A stretch of 64,000 nucleotides of DNA from assembly GCA_963845445.1 (NCBI GenBank), contig CAWJSE010000002.1, forward strand, positions 3,348,001 through 3,412,000, given 5' to 3'. How positions within the stretch are numbered: the stretch's first letter is position 1; every line of letters starts with the position of its first letter. This document shows positions 1 through 9,123 of the stretch, piece after piece. The stretch is from JABDBL01 sp963845445 (GTDB lineage: Bacteria > Cyanobacteriota > Vampirovibrionia > Obscuribacterales > Obscuribacteraceae). The notes under the pieces were generated by a model that saw nothing but the letters and a program-made list of their open reading frames with translations, had not been told where the DNA came from and ran no database searches. Both the position numbers and the translations under genes were made by a program.

Positions 1-1095
1 ACAGGCAACTATTACATTCGGGTCAAGTACTATAAAAAGGACTATGAAAAGGTAATTGGTAAAGATAAACGTAAAGCCGAAATAGCACTCAATGAAATAA
101 AACAGGACATAAAGGTCGCAAAGCTTGCCGGTCAAGGTTGGGATGGTTTTAAAAAACTATTACGTGCTACCAAAGCAAAAACTTTTGCGCAGGCTGCTCA
201 AGATTATTTAGCAGAAAGAGCAAATTACAAAGCATCTTCAATCAGAACTTATCGTGATATTTTAGAGAAGCATCTTTTACCTGAATTTGGCTCCACTGCA
301 CTGGTTCGATTTACCGAATCGCAACTTAGGAAGTATCAAGTCAGATTATCTAACAAACTTTCTGCAAGAAGAGTCAATAATATCATGCAGTTGTTTAGCA
401 GCATTTGTGATCAAGAAGTAAGAGCTGGCAAACTTGATCGGAACCTGATAAAAACAATCCGCCCTCTGCAAGAACCAAAGTCTAAAATAGATCCATTATC
501 TGAAAGGGAATTGCAATCAGCATTATCAAATATTGATCCTCACTATTTGCCATTTTTTACAACATTAGCATTTACTGGTGCGCGCCCAAATGAATTAGCG
601 GCATTGCGCTGGACAGATATCGATTGGGGCAAAGAAGTAATCAGCATTAATAAAGGCAGAGTAAGAGGACAAGAAGGACTGCCTAAGACGCGCTCCGGTG
701 AACGATTTATTCCAATGACCTTGCAAGTAAAAACAATGCTGAAAGATCTTCAATCGAATGAATTTTATTCAAAAACTGGTTATGTTTTTATTGATCCTAA
801 AGGTAAACCCCTAGATGAACATTTAGACAGAATCTGGAACCGTGCTTTAAAGGGCGCTGGCTTAAGGCATCGTCCCTCATATCAACTCCGCCATACTTTT
901 GCCACTCAGGCAATTATTAGGGGGCTGCCAGTACCTTACGTTGCGAAAATTCTTGGACATTCTACAATCGATAGTCTTGTTAGAAATTATACAGGCTGGA
1001 TAGATTCATATAGCAAAGAACATGATGACAAGCTTTTGAAGGCGTTCAATAGTATGGCTACACCTAAAACAAAGCCCAGAAAAAAGGGGGAGTAA
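1..1095 (+). CDS. Tyrosine recombinase / phage-type integrase, 5' end outside window
   Basis: Site-specific recombinase. The reading frame is open from the first base, so the N-terminus lies outside the window. In order are an Arm/AP2-like DNA-binding segment (about residues 1-40 of the visible part), a SAM-like core-binding domain (about 60-140) and the catalytic domain (about 165-345). Catalytic residues are visible: Arg in TGARPNE, the H-x-x-R-type box QLRHTFAT, His in LGHSTIDS and the nucleophile Tyr in RNYTGW. A lysine-rich tail follows. The gene ends about 60 bp from the 3' end of a tRNA-Ser gene, the usual attachment site of such enzymes, so the element it mobilises should extend leftwards out of the window. 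An ATG at 385 is internal and would remove the DNA-binding domain. Confidence 0.9.
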   Translation, partial: TGNYYIRVKYYKKDYEKVIGKDKRKAEIALNEIKQDIKVAKLAGQGWDGFKKLLRATKAKTFAQAAQDYLAERANYKASSIRTYRDILEKHLLPEFGSTALVRFTESQLRKYQVRLSNKLSARRVNNIMQLFSSICDQEVRAGKLDRNLIKTIRPLQEPKSKIDPLSERELQSALSNIDPHYLPFFTTLAFTGARPNELAALRWTDIDWGKEVISINKGRVRGQEGLPKTRSGERFIPMTLQVKTMLKDLQSNEFYSKTGYVFIDPKGKPLDEHLDRIWNRALKGAGLRHRPSYQLRHTFATQAIIRGLPVPYVAKILGHSTIDSLVRNYTGWIDSYSKEHDDKLLKAFNSMATPKTKPRKKGE

Positions 1096-1157
1096 ATGGG
1101 GGATTGTAAAATCAAGTAGTTTGCTCAAGCCTCACCAGTTCAGTGTTTCTCGTTAAT

Positions 1158-1248
1158 TGGCGGAGAGGGAGGGATTCGAACCCTCGCTGCGCTTTTGGCG
1201 CAGACAGTCTTTCCAGGACTGCACGTTAGACCACTCCGACACCTCTCC
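1158..1248 (-). tRNA. tRNA-Ser (GGA anticodon)
   Basis: On the minus strand a 7-bp acceptor stem GGAGAGG/CCTCTCC closes a class II tRNA with a long variable arm (TGCGCCAAAAGCGCA) and a T-arm containing GGTTCGAATCC. The anticodon stem CAGTC/GACTG encloses the loop CTGGAAA, giving anticodon GGA for Ser. Discriminator G and an encoded CCA end at 1158. The 3' end faces the integrase gene, the standard arrangement for an integrated element using the tRNA 3' half as attachment site. Confidence 0.93.
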
Positions 1249-1373
1249 AATTACCTCAGCTCCAATTACCTCAGCTCCAATTACCTCAGCTCCAATTACC
1301 TCAGCTCCAATTACCTCAGCTCCAATTACCTCAGCTCCAATTACCTCAGCTCCAATTACCTCAGCTCCAATTA
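1246..1373. repeat. 15-bp tandem repeat, about 8 units, next to tRNA-Ser
   Basis: The unit CCAATTACCTCAGCT repeats head to tail about eight times without visible variation, starting in the last bases of the tRNA 5' end and fading into degenerate copies after 1373. It lies immediately upstream of the tRNA-Ser gene in transcriptional terms, so it occupies its promoter side. An open frame through it (1157-1504) merely translates the repeat and is not considered a gene. Confidence 0.9.
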
Positions 1374-1618
1374 AGCAAGCAACAATTACTCCAGCTTCAA
1401 AAACACTAAGCTCCTATAAAGTCTTGCTGCAAGCAACGAACTCTCCACTAAAAGCTTCGATTGTAAGCTCCAACTTCTACAAACCTCATTACAAGCCTTG
1501 TTGAGAGAACCGAAAGAGAATTATAGCCACTATTATGGCCAAAATAGAAATGCTAATAAAAAGAAAAAAACAAAAATATAGCTAACCGCCAAAATAGGGT
1601 AAAAAAAGAAACAGGTCA
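1374..1618. other. Non-coding AT-rich interval
   Basis: Degenerate remnants of the 15-bp repeat (AATTACTCCAGCTTC) and A-rich sequence. No start codon with a ribosome binding site and no convincing reading frame is seen. The composition changes sharply to GC-rich at about 1620. Confidence 0.6.
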
Positions 1619-1637
1619 GAAAAACGGCATAGCCGTC
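1619..1637 (-). terminator. Short hairpin terminator closing the first GC-rich block
   Basis: On the minus strand ACGGC-TAT-GCCGT is followed by TTTTTC, just after the 1674-1823 gene. The stem is short (5 bp), so the strength is uncertain. Confidence 0.45.
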
Positions 1638-1673
1638 GTCCCGACCCGCCTCAGTTCTTCGTCCTGCGGCTCA

Positions 1674-1823
1674 TCAGTCGTCTATCTCGACTGTGATAAT
1701 CTCGAACCGTCGTCTCAGTCCGCCGCGTAGCACGACGTGAACGCCGTTCATTCCCCAGCAGACGAATACCAACGCCGCGATCAGTCGTACCGACCAGGTT
1801 AAGACCAATCCGATCCAACTCAT
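1674..1823 (-). CDS. Small single-span membrane protein, 49 aa
   Basis: A small frame with a strong site (GTGGAGGCGGAC then ATG). The product begins MSWIGLVLTWSVRLIAALVF, one transmembrane helix of about 20 residues, followed by a basic stretch (RGGLRRR) and an acidic tail ending EIDD. The positive-inside rule would put the C-terminus in the cytoplasm. It is the last gene of the minus-strand GC-rich block and is followed by a small terminator. A longer frame in another phase (1651-1875) lacks a ribosome binding site and is rejected in favour of this one. Similar tiny membrane proteins recur in other GC-rich blocks (14642-14857, 37202-37429, 37455-37613). No family recognised. Confidence 0.6.
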   Translation of the reverse strand: MSWIGLVLTWSVRLIAALVFVCWGMNGVHVVLRGGLRRRFEIITVEIDD

Positions 1824-1896
1824 GTCCGCCTCCACGAAAGGAAGTCAGGTCCGGCGGCTGCCCCATGTTAGACATCGCCGGGTGGAAAGAGAACGT

Positions 1897-2328
1897 TCAA
1901 CTCTGTGACAGTGTTTCATCCGGGTGTTCTTCAGTCTCCGCTCGGATGAGTGTTTCGAGGATGTTCTGAAGAAGGGCGATCACAAGCCCCGGCGGCTGGG
2001 GGTCGGCCACGTCTTGCCCCTCGACGCCAAACGCCTTGAACAGTTCGCTGTAGTTGGGCTCTATAAGCTCCCTAGGCAGCGTCAGACTAATGAAGAAACG
2101 CCTGACCTTGGCCGCCTTTACCTTAGTTCGGGCGATGAGGATGGGCGGATCGCCGTAACGTCCTGACCAGAGCGTGAGCACCTGCCAGCCGTCGACGATC
2201 GGGTAATGAGTATCTCCCCGGTCGGCAACGATGGCGAAACCTGGGCGCTTGGCTAACTTATTGACTCTGGCTGAGTAAAAAACCCCCAGCCTAACTTCTA
2301 GCACAACGGTCTTCACTTGGGACATCAT
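1897..2328 (-). CDS. Hypothetical protein, 143 aa, GC-rich block
   Basis: The start is set by AAGGAG just upstream of the tandem ATG ATG at 2328/2325. The longer upstream extension of this frame has no ribosome site. The product (MMSQVKTVVLEVRLGVFYSA...) has a mixed alpha/beta look, with VLEVRLGVFYSARVNKLAKR and a hydrophobic middle around LTLWSGRYGDPPILIART, and ends in a helical LVIALLQNILETLIRAE segment and an acidic tail. No motif or family recognised. It sits 73 bp upstream of the small membrane protein on the same strand and may be cotranscribed with it and with the esterase-like gene upstream. Confidence 0.6.
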   Translation of the reverse strand: MMSQVKTVVLEVRLGVFYSARVNKLAKRPGFAIVADRGDTHYPIVDGWQVLTLWSGRYGDPPILIARTKVKAAKVRRFFISLTLPRELIEPNYSELFKAFGVEGQDVADPQPPGLVIALLQNILETLIRAETEEHPDETLSQS

Positions 2329-2607
2329 AGCTCTCCTTGGGGAGATTAGTGTTTGGAGAAGCATCGGGGTATAGTCGAAGCGCCGGCGACAGCCAGTGTC
2401 ACAAGCCACCCCACCGATGGGAGGACCTCAGTCTATGGCAGCCACCCGCCAGCCGAAGGCGGCCGCCAAATGTTGAGCACGTACTAGCGAACAGAAGCCA
2501 GGTCCGCCGCTGCTTCGTCTTGAGTCTTATGCGATCGGACCAAATCGAACATCAACTCAATTGACGATCTGCACCCAAGACCCAGATTGCTTGGCGCGGG
2601 ACTTTCT

Positions 2608-3522
2608 TCACCAGCCCCACTCCTGAGCGAACAGGGTCCAGAGGTCCAGAATGTCGGGGGGGAGTGGGTCACCATTGCCCTGCGAGAACTCTGACTCCTC
2701 CCGATCGCGTCCATTCCAGGTGTGGCCGGCGCCCACACTTACGCCGTTGATCCTGCGGCCGAGGATCAGGTATTCAACCACCACCGGATCCCCCCTTGTC
2801 GGATCGCCGTATTGGTCGCGAGTCCAGAGAGGGCAGTTTGCGTCTGGACCGGGAGTAATGCGGTGATTGCCCAAGAGCCCCGAGGCCTTGGCGTACCTTA
2901 CTACCTGCTGATCCGGACGGTTATACCACCAATCACTGCCGCCGATCAGCCGACAGAAGAGATTGCGTCCCAAGCGGCGCGCGAAGCTGCCCTCATAAGG
3001 CTCAATCTTGGCAGTGCCGTTTTCTGACAGGACGCCGTTGTAAGGTAAAACAGAGTCCTCTGGTCCGTGGATGATGATCGCCGACGACGCGGGTTTGGGA
3101 AGTTTTGAATAGCGGGGGTCACAGGTCCCACTGACCGCTCCCACCCCACATAGCGTCCCAGGGAATTCGCTGTCGTAGGCCTCGATTGGCCAGGTGCCGC
3201 CGCTGAAGGCAAGGTAGTAGATGCGGGTGATGCCGCGCCGTCGAAACCTCATATTGACGTCCTTGAAGTACTGCATGTCCGGCGCATCACATCGGAAGCC
3301 GGTCAGCAGACCGCCGAAATGACGTCGGGGTACGCCCACCCCCAAGTGGAACCGGTAGTCGCGAGCGGCACGGAAGCAGCCATTGGTATGGGCGCCGTTG
3401 GTTCCGGTGGTTTCGCCGTCGCAAAAGAGGACCCCGATGTCGCTCTCGATCGCTTCAGGCGGATCGTAGAAGAGAATTTTGCCGGCCGTCACGGCCGATC
3501 GGCTCCATCCGGCACTGCTCAC
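2608..3522 (-). CDS. Alpha/beta-hydrolase of the PHB depolymerase / feruloyl esterase type, N-terminus doubtful
   Basis: The C-terminal two thirds look like the esterase family that includes polyhydroxybutyrate depolymerase and LpqC. There is a nucleophile-elbow-like RIYYLAFSGGTW, the typical IIIHGPEDSVLPYNG segment (HG-x-D-x-VPY), and GAGHTWNG near the C-terminus supplying the putative catalytic His. The first 50 or so residues do not resemble the family. Just upstream, another phase carries a ribosome site followed by ATG and MKMKVKAKMKTFQ, so a frameshift may join the two, and the true start may lie near 3570. A secreted role is typical of the family, but no signal peptide is visible in this frame. 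Function inferred, substrate unknown. Confidence 0.55.
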   Translation of the reverse strand: MSSAGWSRSAVTAGKILFYDPPEAIESDIGVLFCDGETTGTNGAHTNGCFRAARDYRFHLGVGVPRRHFGGLLTGFRCDAPDMQYFKDVNMRFRRRGITRIYYLAFSGGTWPIEAYDSEFPGTLCGVGAVSGTCDPRYSKLPKPASSAIIIHGPEDSVLPYNGVLSENGTAKIEPYEGSFARRLGRNLFCRLIGGSDWWYNRPDQQVVRYAKASGLLGNHRITPGPDANCPLWTRDQYGDPTRGDPVVVEYLILGRRINGVSVGAGHTWNGRDREESEFSQGNGDPLPPDILDLWTLFAQEWGW

Positions 3523-3570
3523 CGTAATGCGCCTGCATCTCCTGAAAAGTCTTCATCTTGGCCTTCACCT

Positions 3571-4022
3571 TCATCTTCATCTCAGTGGTCTCCCGGTAAA
3601 GGAAATCAACCGGTCAGCAAAGTGCTGACATCTCGTGCTAATCAGTCACGCCACGTGTCGCTACGTAGCGACTCCAATGGCAACCCCGCTGCAGCCCAAG
3701 TTTTCTTCCGGCGCCGCTGGCGGGGGAAGAATTTACTTGGGTGTTATTTCAAATGCGGTCTGGCGGGTATTTGTGGTGTGAATGTTGCAACGATAGTTTC
3801 AGCTTAGAGAATGCCTATTCAGCAAGTCAAGAGATGGGCCGGTTTTATTGAGCAATTATGAAACCGGATAACTCAGGTTTGGGAGCCATTTCGAAAGGAG
3901 AAAGAAGCAATTTTCCAACTTACTAAGAAGGCTTTATTAGTTAGGGTTAAAGAGTAGCCATATATTAAAGCTGAAAGAAATAGCTATCGCAACCGCGCTA
4001 ACTATGCATTTTCCCTATACCC
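3571..4022. other. Transition from GC-rich to AT-rich sequence, no gene
   Basis: The GC-rich part carries a GC-rich inverted repeat (TTCCGGCGCCGCTGGCGGGGGAA, 3705-3727). From about 3740 the sequence is AT-rich host-like DNA up to the left end of IS66. It probably held the 3' flank of the IS1595 element before the IS66 insertion. No supported reading frame. Confidence 0.5.
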
Positions 4023-5935
4023 GTAAGCCTTCGGTAGAGGTAGGCTTGGCAAGGTCAAGAAGAAGCTACAGGCATATACGTTAGGAGGTCTTGGCATTTT
4101 GGAGAGGTGGAGTTTAAATAAATGAGGTTGTTTTACTAGAAAGAAAGTAACTTGCAGGGATCGAATAGTAATAGCGCTCGGACGAGCTCTTTTGTTGAGT
4201 TACTGCTAGTAAATAACGATGTACCGGCACTGCTGCAATTGCTGAGGAATGAAAGAACCGCTAGGCAGATTGAAGCATCTGCTTTCCAAGCAAAGATTGG
4301 GCAGCTTGAACAAGAAATTTTGCAGCTTAGACAAGAAAATAAAAGGCTTAGAAGAAGCCGTATTGCTGCCACAGAATCTTTCTGTCAACAAAAACAAGCT
4401 CTGGAGCAGGAAATACAACAATTAAAAGAAGAATTAGAAAACGCAAATAAAAGAATCGCTTGGTTCCAAAAAGACCAATTTGGTCGCAAGACTGAAACGG
4501 CTGACTCCCTGGCTATTGCCCCCATACAAGAATTAAAACTAGCCTCTGAACCAGAACAAGAAAAACGTAAACGTGGTCAAAAATGCGGACCAGGTAATGG
4601 TCATGGGCGCAGCGATAGAAGTAACCTTGAGCAACGTGAGGAATTTCTTGACCCGCCTAAGTGTGCCTGTGATATTTGTAACAAACCATATCGCCTAGTA
4701 TCAAAAACTGATGACAGCGAAATAGCAGAGGTAGAGGTTAAACCATATATACGGGTGTGTCGCAAAAGAATTTTGGTCAGCCAATGCGACTGCAAAGGCA
4801 AAGTCATATTAAAAGCCCCTCCTCCTCCTAAATTGTATCCACGCACCACAATCGGCAACTCTCTCTGGGTATATTTACTTGTCTGGAAATATATGTTTGG
4901 TGTGCCAACTCAACGGGTTTTACAAGAATTGGCTTTGCACGGTTTACATCTATCCGCCGGTACAGTCACAGGCGGCATGAAAATAATAGACACACTGCTT
5001 GCCTCTTTGTATGAACAAATAGTCAATCATTGCCGCGGCGCAGACCTGTGGAATGCAGATGAGTCCACCTGGCGCGTCTTTGAAGAAAATAATGGGCTCA
5101 GAAATGACAAACAATGGTGGTTCTGGCTTTTCGCCAGCTTGGATGCTGTCGTTTACTTGCTAGATAAAAGCCGTTCAAAAGATGTGCCTAAAGACTTCTT
5201 TGGCGGTTCTACAGGAATATTATTAACTGACAGACTGAAGAGCTACTGGACTTTAAATCCAGCTATCAAAAATGCCTGGTGCTGGGTTCACCAAAGACGA
5301 GATATCCTCAAAGTCTTTCAGGGCATACCAAGCTTGAAAGAATGGTCCCAAGAATGGCTTAGCGAAATAGGAATATTGTTTGCTCTTAATCATAAACGAA
5401 CGGCTCTGTGGCAATCAGGACAGCCTTGGAATGACGCCCATCTAGCGGTTGAACAGCAGGTGAAAAAACTTGAGCAACTTTGGCAATCACAGCTTGAACA
5501 GCCAGATTTGCATAAAGAGCAAAAGACAATACTAAAAAGCTTCATGACACACTGGATTGGCCTAACAGTATTTCTTACTGACCCGCGTATTAGCCTAGAC
5601 AATAACCGGGCCGAAAGATTACTCAGAAATCTGGTCATTAATCGCAAGAACAGCTACGGTAGTGGCAAAGAATGGTCTGGTCAATTGGCGGCTAAATTAT
5701 TTACTGTCTTCCAGACATGGCAGGTTAATGGACTCAATCCACAAGCTTTGTTGCTAGATTACTTTAACGAATGTTCAAAAACACCCGGCAGAGCACCACC
5801 AGACCTAAAAGAATTTCTCCCCTGGCTGATGACCGAGGAGAGAAAAAATAAATTCACTCTACCCAAGAATATCAAACGACCAGCTTAATGCACATTAAAT
5901 TCTGGTTGTCATACCTGCGTTGGACGAAGGCTTAC
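4023..5935 (+). mobile_element. IS66-family element, copy 1, with 8-bp target duplication
   Basis: 1913 bp bounded by inverted ends GTAAGCCTTCG...CGAAGGCTTAC, the GTAA start typical of IS66. It is flanked by a perfect 8-bp direct repeat CTATACCC (4015-4022 and 5936-5943), the usual IS66 duplication. It carries one gene, the TnpC-type transposase, as in the ISBst12-like subgroup that lacks TnpA and TnpB. Two further copies with identical protein lie at 42554 and 44475, so the element has moved recently. The insertion lies exactly at the stop codon of the neighbouring IS1595 transposase. Confidence 0.95.
4152..5888 (+). CDS. IS66 transposase (TnpC type), copy 1
   Basis: 578-aa DDE transposase. 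The N-terminal half of the first 120 residues is a leucine/glutamate-rich coiled coil (EQEILQLRQENKRL...). It is followed by a basic linker, a Cys-rich zinc-binding region (CACDICNKPY and SQCDCKGKV, about 170-225) and the DDE core: Asp in LWNADESTWRV, Asp in LLTDRLKSYW, Glu in NNRAERLLRNLVI. The frame opens at a TTG preceded by an A/G-rich stretch, and no better ATG lies upstream. Length and domain order fit IS66 TnpC. The protein is identical to the copies at 42601 and 44522. Confidence 0.93.
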   Translation: MQGSNSNSARTSSFVELLLVNNDVPALLQLLRNERTARQIEASAFQAKIGQLEQEILQLRQENKRLRRSRIAATESFCQQKQALEQEIQQLKEELENANKRIAWFQKDQFGRKTETADSLAIAPIQELKLASEPEQEKRKRGQKCGPGNGHGRSDRSNLEQREEFLDPPKCACDICNKPYRLVSKTDDSEIAEVEVKPYIRVCRKRILVSQCDCKGKVILKAPPPPKLYPRTTIGNSLWVYLLVWKYMFGVPTQRVLQELALHGLHLSAGTVTGGMKIIDTLLASLYEQIVNHCRGADLWNADESTWRVFEENNGLRNDKQWWFWLFASLDAVVYLLDKSRSKDVPKDFFGGSTGILLTDRLKSYWTLNPAIKNAWCWVHQRRDILKVFQGIPSLKEWSQEWLSEIGILFALNHKRTALWQSGQPWNDAHLAVEQQVKKLEQLWQSQLEQPDLHKEQKTILKSFMTHWIGLTVFLTDPRISLDNNRAERLLRNLVINRKNSYGSGKEWSGQLAAKLFTVFQTWQVNGLNPQALLLDYFNECSKTPGRAPPDLKEFLPWLMTEERKNKFTLPKNIKRPA

Positions 5936-6829
5936 CTATACCCTCAGAGCAGGGTAAGAGATGGGGGAGGCGAAAATGCAGGCACGAATGAGACTTTCGT
6001 GGAGTTGACTTTCTTTAAGACGACGATTGAAGCGATAGCAGAACTCATCGAGATACTTTTGCAGATGCTTTCTGCTAACGCCGTGATATGTACCGAGGAT
6101 GAATGTTTTCGCAAGTGAGATAGCCAAGTGTACTAGAGGCAAGTGTTGAGCTGCTGATTCAGGAGTAGATGGATGGCTTTCTAGTTTGTGACCCATTTTT
6201 TCCAACATCCTATGAGCTGCTGCACAATCTGTGATGAAGTACTGTTGTGAATCATTGTCTACGTGGGCATTTACGATTCTTTTAACTTCTGGTTCGCTTA
6301 TCACTTTACCGAATACTCTTTTCATTACTAACTTACCGGCTTTCCACTTACCAGCCTTCTCGATTGCTACTATTACTTGGGCTTTGCGGTGTTTGCCACC
6401 GAAATGTCCTTCATCCAATTCAATTAAACCTGCCAGGCGAACCACGCTATTATCGCGTCCAGACATGGCTTTTCTAATTTTTTGTAGTATGTGCCAAACA
6501 GTCTTGTAATACATCCCTAGCTGCTTAGCAAGCCGCAAAGCAGAGGCGCCACCTTTATCTTGAGCTACCAGAAAAATGATCCAGAACCAATTTACAAGCG
6601 GAACTCTAGTCTTATGGAAAATTGTTCCAGCAGTAATTGAAGCTTGGAACTTACAAACAGCACATTCGATTTTGCGCTTTCTGCTTAATCTGTAGCCAAC
6701 ATCATGTCCGCATTTAGGGCATGCAAACCCTTTGGGCCACCGTATTTTCTTAATCGCTAACAAACAATCTTCTTCTGTTTGGTAGCGCTTTTGAAATTCA
6801 AACAAAGTCAAAGATGCCTTCTTCTTCAT
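5936..6829 (-). CDS. IS1595-family transposase
   Basis: 297-aa transposase with an N-terminal zinc ribbon (CPKCGHDVGY...CAVCKFQ, about 35-65) and an ISXO2-like DDE-type core. Catalytic Asp residues are visible in LIELDEGHFGG and FITDCAAAH, and a C-terminal YRFNRRLKESQL region is typical of the family. The reading frame is intact. Its stop codon TAG lies inside the 8-bp target duplication of IS66 copy 1, so the IS66 landed on the last codon without damaging the protein but separated the gene from its own right end. Ribosome site AAGGAGGAGCAGCTC precedes the ATG. The element's terminal inverted repeats could not be recognised. Confidence 0.88.
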   Translation of the reverse strand: MKKKASLTLFEFQKRYQTEEDCLLAIKKIRWPKGFACPKCGHDVGYRLSRKRKIECAVCKFQASITAGTIFHKTRVPLVNWFWIIFLVAQDKGGASALRLAKQLGMYYKTVWHILQKIRKAMSGRDNSVVRLAGLIELDEGHFGGKHRKAQVIVAIEKAGKWKAGKLVMKRVFGKVISEPEVKRIVNAHVDNDSQQYFITDCAAAHRMLEKMGHKLESHPSTPESAAQHLPLVHLAISLAKTFILGTYHGVSRKHLQKYLDEFCYRFNRRLKESQLHESLIRACIFASPISYPALRV

Positions 6830-6985
6830 GAGCTGCTCCTCCTTAAATTTCTATACCATACATATGTAAAGTATATCACAAGAGGCACGGTTAGCCTGCG
6901 TTAAGGCTATACGGATGGGCTAAGCTAATGACGCACCGCTGCGCTAGCGTTGCCCTTATACATTGCCATGAGAGGCAGAAGGAAC

Positions 6986-7825
6986 TTAATGAGCAGCGGC
7001 AGCTAGATTATGCTTAACACGGTCTGCCCCGGCTTTAATAATTGCTAAAAATTCCTCGACATTTAAACTTGCTCCGCCTACCAGCGAGCCGTCTATATGT
7101 TCTTGCTTCAATTGTTCTGCTACATTGCTTGCCTTTACACTGCCGCCATAGAGAATTGGCATATCGCCAGCGTCAAATTTATGGCCATTGCCTGAATAGC
7201 GCGCATATAAAGAGGCTACAGTTTTGCGTATCACAGCGCAAACTCTATTTGCTTCTTTCGCTTCGCAAGTTTTACCTGTGCCAATTGCCCAAACAGGCTC
7301 ATAAGCAATTGTCACTTGCGAAAATTGAGCGGGGTCGATGTCTGTTAAACCAGCCCCCACTTGTCGCCCTACAACCGCGTCGGTCAAGTCATTCTCGCGC
7401 TCGTCAATCATTTCACCCACGCATAAAATTGGCTTTAAACCATGGGCAAGAGCTGCTTTCAATCTCAAATTAGTAGTGGCATTAGTTTCGCCAAAAAACT
7501 GACGTCTTTCAGAATGTCCAATCAGCACATGATCGGCTTTTAAGTCCAAAATCATTAAAGGTGAAATTTCACCTGTGAAAGCGCCCTCGTTATGCCAATC
7601 CATATTTTGAGCGCCTAATTTAATTGATGTTCCTTTGAGTTTAGGACCAACACTTGCCAGACTTGTAAAGGGAGGAAATAAAACCATTTCTGGCAGATTT
7701 TTATCATCAGCAGACATGCTTTTTACTCCAGCCGAAATTTCATCAGCCAACGCAGCAGCTTCCTTACTTGTCTTATTCATTTTCCAATTGCCAGCAATTA
7801 TGACCCGGCGTTGGGCATTTTTCAC
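6986..7825 (-). CDS. tpiA: Triose-phosphate isomerase
   Basis: Interconverts dihydroxyacetone phosphate and glyceraldehyde 3-phosphate in cytosolic glycolysis/gluconeogenesis. The TIM-barrel signatures are all present: GNWKMNKT with the active-site Lys near residue 17, IGHSERRQFFGE with the catalytic His, AYEPVWAIGTGKTC with the catalytic Glu, and the phosphate-binding LYGGSVK and DGSLVGGASL. At 279 aa it is slightly longer than the usual 250 or so, mostly through a loop around NGHKFDAGD and a short C-terminal tail. The start is GTG preceded by AGAAGGAG. It stands alone, with AT-rich codon use like the other host genes. Confidence 0.96.
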   Translation of the reverse strand: MKNAQRRVIIAGNWKMNKTSKEAAALADEISAGVKSMSADDKNLPEMVLFPPFTSLASVGPKLKGTSIKLGAQNMDWHNEGAFTGEISPLMILDLKADHVLIGHSERRQFFGETNATTNLRLKAALAHGLKPILCVGEMIDERENDLTDAVVGRQVGAGLTDIDPAQFSQVTIAYEPVWAIGTGKTCEAKEANRVCAVIRKTVASLYARYSGNGHKFDAGDMPILYGGSVKASNVAEQLKQEHIDGSLVGGASLNVEEFLAIIKAGADRVKHNLAAAAH

Positions 7826-8417
<592 letters not shown>

Positions 8418-8433
8418 AACAGGAGCAATGACA

Positions 8434-8991
8434 ATGGTCAAAATGACGGGTACCAGTTACCAAACCCTGCAGGACCTGCGGGGGAAGATTGACCTAGCCA
8501 TGATCGTCGTACAGCAGCGGCTGGCGGACGCCATGGGCTACCTCCTTCTGAGCATTCAGCAGGCATTTACAAGGCCCAACGCCGACTTCGGAGCTCGGCT
8601 GGCGAACGCTCAAGGCATTCTGAAAAGTGTGCGCCTACGCGCCATCGCGCAGATAGTGCGTTCCGTCGATGGCTTTGGGGGTAAACTGGAGACGCAGGTG
8701 GACCCCGGTATCCTCCGGCAGGCCATTTTTGAGACCAGAGAGGAACTCCTGCGTCTGAGCGGCATTCTGGAGAGCGCACTTGCTGCCAACACAACCAGCT
8801 GTCCTAGGGCGTCCCTTAGTGGTGCGGAAGAGATTATCGTACTCGTGCATCGCATCGCCGGATACCTGGATGAGATGAAGGCTACTGTTTCATCCGGACC
8901 GGTGCTCTCACACCCAAGCCATGAAGAAAAGCGCATTCCGCCCTTGCCGGCCGACATTATTCGGACCGTAAGGACCAGCAAGGACCATTAA
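8434..8991 (+). CDS. Hypothetical helical protein, 185 aa, GC-rich cassette
   Basis: The site AGGAG (8421-8425) is 2 bp from the ATG at 8428 but 8 bp from the ATG at 8434, so 8434 is preferred. The product is mostly alpha-helical (LQDLRGKIDLAMIVVQQRLA, ILKSVRLRAIAQIVRSV, ILRQAIFETREELLRLSGIL) without Cys-rich or catalytic motifs, and ends in a Pro-rich basic tail. No family recognised. It is a single-gene cassette: leader repeat, gene, terminator, with AT-rich host sequence on both sides. Confidence 0.65.
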   Translation: MVKMTGTSYQTLQDLRGKIDLAMIVVQQRLADAMGYLLLSIQQAFTRPNADFGARLANAQGILKSVRLRAIAQIVRSVDGFGGKLETQVDPGILRQAIFETREELLRLSGILESALAANTTSCPRASLSGAEEIIVLVHRIAGYLDEMKATVSSGPVLSHPSHEEKRIPPLPADIIRTVRTSKDH

Positions 8992-9019
8992 ACGAAGGGG
9001 GCCCATAGGAGATCAGCCC

Positions 9020-9066
9020 GGGAAGGGGATCGATGTCGATTCTCTTCCCATTTCTTCTATTTCTGG
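9020..9066 (+). terminator. Rho-independent terminator after the 8434 gene
   Basis: GGGAAGGGGATCG-ATGT-CGATTCTCTTCCC forms a long, slightly imperfect stem, followed by the T-rich tail ATTTCTTCTATTTCT. It marks the right end of this GC-rich block. Confidence 0.7.
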
Positions 9067-9123
9067 CTTCTTAAGCGAAGTCGCGATGCCTATATCAACG
9101 TGCCAATAAATACTAAACCTAGA

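Noticed and set aside
1246..1373. CRISPR array
   Set aside because: Units are contiguous 15-mers without spacers, and no cas genes are present.
1157..1504. 115-aa open frame through the 15-bp repeat
   Set aside because: It runs antisense across tRNA-Ser and merely translates the repeat (TSAPI units); no ribosome site.
1651..1875. 74-aa frame in the first GC-rich block
   Set aside because: No ribosome site; the overlapping 49-aa frame with GGAGG and a clear membrane helix is the better gene.
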